Below, piece by piece: positions 6,967-9,720 of a stretch of DNA of 9,720 nucleotides. Under the pieces are notes generated by a model. It had not been told where the DNA came from. It ran no database searches and saw nothing but the letters and a program-made list of their open reading frames with translations. The DNA is from Deltaproteobacteria bacterium. GTDB taxonomy: Bacteria; Desulfobacterota; Desulfobulbia; Desulfobulbales; BM004. The stretch is from positions 1-9,720 of the forward strand of contig JAFDCR010000186.1 in the NCBI GenBank assembly GCA_019312685.1. The letters run 5' to 3'. The translations under genes were made by a program, and so were the position numbers. Numbering within the stretch: the stretch's first letter is position 1; each line of letters opens with the position of its first letter.

Positions 6967-9108
6967 TTAAAACTCCCATGATGTTTTTATTCCTATGGAC
7001 CGGCCTCGATCGTAACTCCACCAGGTATGCCAGCTATCGTAGGCCTGCAGCCTTGCTCTTCTGTCAAGGGTATTGAGAACATAGAGAGATACATCCAAAT
7101 GTTCATCGAACAGATCTGCAAAGCGAAGATTGAAATTTAGCAAATGTTCACCATCGTACTCATCAGGATGGGTAGGTACAGCATACCAGGATGTAACCTT
7201 GGCATTGTCCATTTCCAAGTCGGCCCAACCGGTAACATTGGCATGTAAGGAAACTTTATCGGTAAACAAATACGTCAGACCGGCCGCGTATACATGGTGA
7301 GGGATACCTTGCAGGTAGTTTGACTTGCTGCCGAATGCATCTTCCTTTTCAGCGGTAGAATAACCATAGTTCAGGGAAAAGAGTAATTTCCCATCGAAAA
7401 AACCCTGTTTGAATAAAAGCTCAACACCTTCGGTGGTAATATCACCATCATTAATAAAACTACCCAGATTTGCATTATAGATAATGTTGTCATAAACCGT
7501 CATATGGAAAACACCGACGGACAGTTGGGTTTTTTCGGCTGCATACGTAAGGGCTATATCATGCGAGCGTACCTTTTGGGATTCTTTTGCACTACCATGT
7601 TTCGACAGGGATATCGCATAACTTTTACTCATCCCCGGTCGTATGTACCCGGTGTTATACATATATTTTGCAGTTATGGCGTCAGAGAATTTATAGATGG
7701 CAGCACCCCGAGGCATGATAACGCTCTTGGTTTCCCTGGGATCATTGTAATCAATTCGTATACCACCGATTAAGGTTAGTTTATCAGTGGCATAGAAGGT
7801 ATCCTCAACATAGGCGCCGTAGGTGTAATCGGTTGTTTCCGCGTAAAGAAGTGTTCGTGCTTCAATATTGGGGTCGGCAGGAGGCTGGCCGGTATTTACA
7901 TGAAAACGGAGAAATTCTCCCGGGCCTGCCTCCACAACTCTTGCTCTGGCTCCTGCTACAAGCGTATTCTTTTCATTTATATCCCAATTGAAAATAAATT
8001 CTAAACCTATTCCCTCTTCCGGAAATTTTTCTGTGCGGTTATGGATCGGTTCTATACAAACATCATTGGGGTCAGTGGGATCACAAATAAAATCCGACCC
8101 GTGATTCATCCCTGCTTCAACAACCTTGTCCCGCGTATAATCGATTTTTCTGGCGGTAAGCTTGGTCTCCAGGGTCATAGTGTCGGACAGTTCCGCATGA
8201 TGGCCCAATTCCAGATGGATATCCTCAGCAGAATGGATAGATTTTTTATCCTGTACATCATGGTAGTTGGTAGACTGACTTGTGGTCCAGAAGGTGTACT
8301 TATTTTTTTCAGCAATATAGGCTTTAAATGTAAAATCCTTATATCTTACTTTTCCGTAAATTTCATAACTCGGGTAGATATGATTGAAGTTGCCGCGTTG
8401 ATCATTCCAGGGAATTGATCCGCCGTCATGAACATAGTTTTTGTAGCCGAATTCTTCATTCCCAAAACCGTCGTTTTCAGCATATGTTATAGATAACAAG
8501 TATTCTCCCCAGTCATATTTTTTCCCGGAAAGAATATCTGCCTGCCGGTGGTTGTCTTCCGTCGAGACATTAACACTGGCAACATGCCCATCAATATCCC
8601 GGCCATCTTTTGTAATAATACTGATAATTGCCGTTGCTGCATCTGAACCCCACATGGTGGAGCCCGGTCCGGAGATGACTTCAACGCGCTTTATTTTCTC
8701 TAACCCTGGAAATAAATTCATATTGACAGCACCACCCTGGGCACTGTTATTCAATGGAATGCCGTCAAGCAGAAACAGGATTTTATCATATGAGTTAATA
8801 CCCCGCGCTGCGATTCTCCATATCTGATCGGTCCTGGGATACACGTAAAACCCCGGGATAAATTTAACAAGTTCCATGAAATTACGGACACCGGTACGTT
8901 GAATATCTTCTGTGGTAAATACATAAACGGGAGAAGCTGCTTCAGCTATCCTCCCCGGACGTTTAGAGGGTGTTATCACCAGCTCATCCCATTCATAGAA
9001 GAGCATTAACTGTGCCACGGTTTCAGGCTCAAGTTCTGCAACTTCAACCGCATAAGACGTTGAACAGATAAATATGGACGCCAATAAAAGAAAAAAGATG
9101 CGGATCAT
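6967..9108 (-). CDS. TonB-dependent outer-membrane receptor (Cir/BtuB-like)
   Basis: A 22-strand-type outer-membrane barrel that imports a ligand using TonB energy. With the start at 9108 the protein has 713 residues. A signal peptide (MIRIFFLLLASIFICSTSYA) is cleaved after Ala20. About 20 residues later comes a TonB-box-like stretch, DELVITPSKR. The plug domain (about residues 45-150) contains VYVFTTEDIQRTG, LFLLDGIPLN and VEVISGPGSTMWGSDAA. The rest is the barrel, ending in SWEF with a terminal Phe, as the BAM machinery prefers. A loop carries a close Cys pair (residues 342 and 351) in CDPTDPNDVC. The reading frame extends upstream to an ATG at 9159, but the GGGAGGG ribosome site at 9116-9122 and the signal peptide fix the start at 9108. 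The substrate cannot be told: siderophore, cobalamin and other metal complexes are all possible, and no transport genes adjoin it. Confidence 0.93.
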   Translation of the reverse strand: MIRIFFLLLASIFICSTSYAVEVAELEPETVAQLMLFYEWDELVITPSKRPGRIAEAASPVYVFTTEDIQRTGVRNFMELVKFIPGFYVYPRTDQIWRIAARGINSYDKILFLLDGIPLNNSAQGGAVNMNLFPGLEKIKRVEVISGPGSTMWGSDAATAIISIITKDGRDIDGHVASVNVSTEDNHRQADILSGKKYDWGEYLLSITYAENDGFGNEEFGYKNYVHDGGSIPWNDQRGNFNHIYPSYEIYGKVRYKDFTFKAYIAEKNKYTFWTTSQSTNYHDVQDKKSIHSAEDIHLELGHHAELSDTMTLETKLTARKIDYTRDKVVEAGMNHGSDFICDPTDPNDVCIEPIHNRTEKFPEEGIGLEFIFNWDINEKNTLVAGARARVVEAGPGEFLRFHVNTGQPPADPNIEARTLLYAETTDYTYGAYVEDTFYATDKLTLIGGIRIDYNDPRETKSVIMPRGAAIYKFSDAITAKYMYNTGYIRPGMSKSYAISLSKHGSAKESQKVRSHDIALTYAAEKTQLSVGVFHMTVYDNIIYNANLGSFINDGDITTEGVELLFKQGFFDGKLLFSLNYGYSTAEKEDAFGSKSNYLQGIPHHVYAAGLTYLFTDKVSLHANVTGWADLEMDNAKVTSWYAVPTHPDEYDGEHLLNFNLRFADLFDEHLDVSLYVLNTLDRRARLQAYDSWHTWWSYDRGRSIGIKTSWEF

Positions 9109-9115
9109 GATCACA

Positions 9116-9122
9116 CCCTCCC
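9116..9122 (-). promoter_or_regulatory. Strong ribosome binding site of the receptor gene
   Basis: GGGAGGG on the minus strand, 7 bases before the ATG at 9108. It decides between that start and the upstream ATG at 9159, because a start at 9159 would put this site inside the coding region and place 17 polar residues before the signal peptide. Confidence 0.85.
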
Positions 9123-9153
9123 TGGCAAGCCTTTTGCCCTTTACAGCTTGCCA
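9123..9153 (-). promoter_or_regulatory. Hairpin abutting the receptor ribosome binding site
   Basis: Perfect 8-bp inverted repeat TGGCAAGC / GCTTGCCA (9123-9130 and 9146-9153) around a 15-base loop. In the mRNA its 3' arm ends directly against the GGGAGGG ribosome site with no spacing. Such a position suits an expression platform or an mRNA stability or translation-control element. The repeat is certain; the function is inferred. Confidence 0.55.
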
Positions 9154-9180
9154 TATCACCCGCGAAAAGCATGATTATCC

Positions 9181-9284
9181 TGTGTAATTAAGCACATACA
9201 GCGACGTTCAGGCTCACTGCCTAAGACCGGCCCAGTCTTTCCACCCCTGACTTATGTCAGGATTGGTTATATGGATATTTAACC
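9181..9284 (-). promoter_or_regulatory. Run of small hairpins in the predicted receptor leader
   Basis: Read in the direction of the receptor mRNA, five complementary pairs follow one another. GGTTA/TAACC lies at 9265-9284. CCTGAC/GTCAGG with a 4-base loop lies at 9246-9261. AAGAC/GTCTT plus a G-U pair lies at 9223-9239, AGGC/GCCT at 9210-9222, and TGTG/CACA at 9181-9196. The third and fourth stems touch. The GC-rich cluster at 9210-9261 stands out from AT-rich surroundings. I could not match it to the cobalamin, TPP, c-di-GMP, fluoride or molybdenum-cofactor riboswitch consensus from memory. Short stems can occur by chance, so this is a candidate structured leader only. Confidence 0.35.
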
Positions 9285-9293
9285 CTAAACACA

Positions 9294-9321
9294 ATATTAC
9301 TAGTAAAAACACCTGAGTCAA
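9294..9321 (-). promoter_or_regulatory. Putative sigma-70 promoter of the receptor gene
   Basis: On the minus strand TTGACT (9316-9321, 5/6 match to the -35 consensus) is followed after 16 bases by TAATAT (9294-9299, 4/6 match to -10). Transcription would start near 9287, giving a leader of about 180 nt before the ATG at 9108. The start site is inferred, not measured. Confidence 0.4.
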
Positions 9322-9329
9322 TATAATTT

Positions 9330-9347
9330 TTTCTGTTATTTCAGAAA
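9330..9347. promoter_or_regulatory. Perfect inverted repeat upstream of the receptor promoter
   Basis: TTTCTG and CAGAAA separated by 6 bases (TTATTT), nine bases upstream of the putative -35 element. It could be an operator half-pair or part of an AT-rich UP-like region. The bound protein is unknown. Confidence 0.35.
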
Positions 9348-9349
9348 CA

Positions 9350-9364
9350 TACCACATTGTGGTA
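9350..9364. promoter_or_regulatory. 15-bp perfect palindrome, likely operator
   Basis: TACCACA-T-TGTGGTA is a perfect 7-1-7 palindrome. Its centre is about 70 bp upstream of the predicted receptor transcription start, a usual place for an activator site. It contains a GC-richer core in AT-rich DNA. It does not look like a Fur box. The regulator is unknown. Confidence 0.45.
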
Positions 9365-9720
9365 ATAGCAGGTACGGTTCTGGGCGATAAAATAAAATTT
9401 ATTGAAAGATTATTTTTAACTTAGGCAATTGAAGGCGATTACGGTAGGGGTGATCTTGCCTGGAGAAAAGAATAAACTAACAAAAGGCCAGGCGCTTTTC
9501 ACTGAATGGATGAATTAAAACCCCTGAAACCAACTCAAGCAATTTGACCAGCTGAAAACAAATCAAGGAAGCCAACTTTATGACCGAACGTCTCAACAGT
9601 TATTAATAGACAGTTTGTCAAAGATTCGCCAAAAAGATAAAATGATTATCCAGGCATAAGCATGACGAAAAGAAAATGTTAGGCTAAACTATATCTATAC
9701 ATGTTGCACATTATGCTAAG
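9365..9720. other. Stretch without a recognisable gene
   Basis: AT-rich DNA in which I see no gene, RNA gene or mobile element that I can support. In one plus-strand frame two peptide-like open runs occur, 9429-9515 (from a TTG) and 9528-9656, separated by TAA and TGA codons. They might be remains of a decayed gene but are short enough to be chance. A GATAA / TTATC dyad lies at 9636-9650. Confidence 0.5.

Noticed and set aside
9109..9159. Longer receptor start at ATG 9159
   Set aside because: It adds 17 mostly polar residues before a clear signal peptide and buries the GGGAGGG ribosome site. The ATG at 9108 fits both signals.
9164..9179. Fur-box-like imperfect dyad GAAAAGCATGATTATC upstream of the receptor
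   Set aside because: Only 6 of 8 dyad positions match and it lies more than 100 bases downstream of the predicted transcription start. A shared ATGATTATCC string also occurs at 9642-9651 with no obvious role.
9123..9290. Known riboswitch (cobalamin, c-di-GMP, TPP, molybdenum cofactor, fluoride)
   Set aside because: None of the conserved core strings that I can recall for these classes is present on the minus strand.

Overview
The window carries five protein-coding genes with moderate GC content and ends in an AT-richer stretch with no convincing gene. The content suggests a Gram-negative, diderm bacterium: there is an outer-membrane TonB-dependent receptor with a C-terminal aromatic residue, a lipoprotein with a lipobox and no inner-membrane retention signal, and a class A penicillin-binding protein (PBP). 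Protein style and gene mix would fit Desulfobacterota (the former sulfate-reducing deltaproteobacteria). That placement is an impression from reading; no database search was done.

Layout. (1) Bases 1-2807, plus strand: the 3' part of a bifunctional class A PBP. It enters the window at the end of its glycosyltransferase domain and has an unusually long insert inside the transpeptidase domain. (2) 2808-3032: a gap with a possible promoter and a strong terminator-like hairpin only 24 bases before the next start. (3) 3033-4793, plus: a large TPR-like outer-membrane lipoprotein. Its position behind the PBP gene raises the idea of a PBP activator of the LpoA/LpoP type. (4) 4846-5424, minus: an O6-alkylguanine-DNA alkyltransferase (ogt). 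(5) 5456-6931, plus: tRNA(Ile)-lysidine synthase (tilS), divergent from ogt with only 31 bases between the two start codons. (6) 6967-9108, minus: a TonB-dependent outer-membrane receptor, convergent with tilS. (7) 9109-9720: the receptor's upstream region, followed by DNA with no recognisable gene.

How they fit together. The PBP and the lipoprotein may act together in peptidoglycan synthesis. ogt (DNA repair) and tilS (tRNA modification) are housekeeping genes that share a very compact divergent promoter region. The receptor appears to be a single transcription unit with elaborate control. Upstream of its start there is a Shine-Dalgarno sequence that fixes the start, a hairpin that abuts it, a run of small hairpins in a predicted leader of about 180 nt, a sigma-70-like promoter, and two clean palindromes just upstream of that promoter. 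This leader and operator region is the best candidate here for something undescribed. It matches no riboswitch consensus I could recall, and its structure is inferred by eye only.
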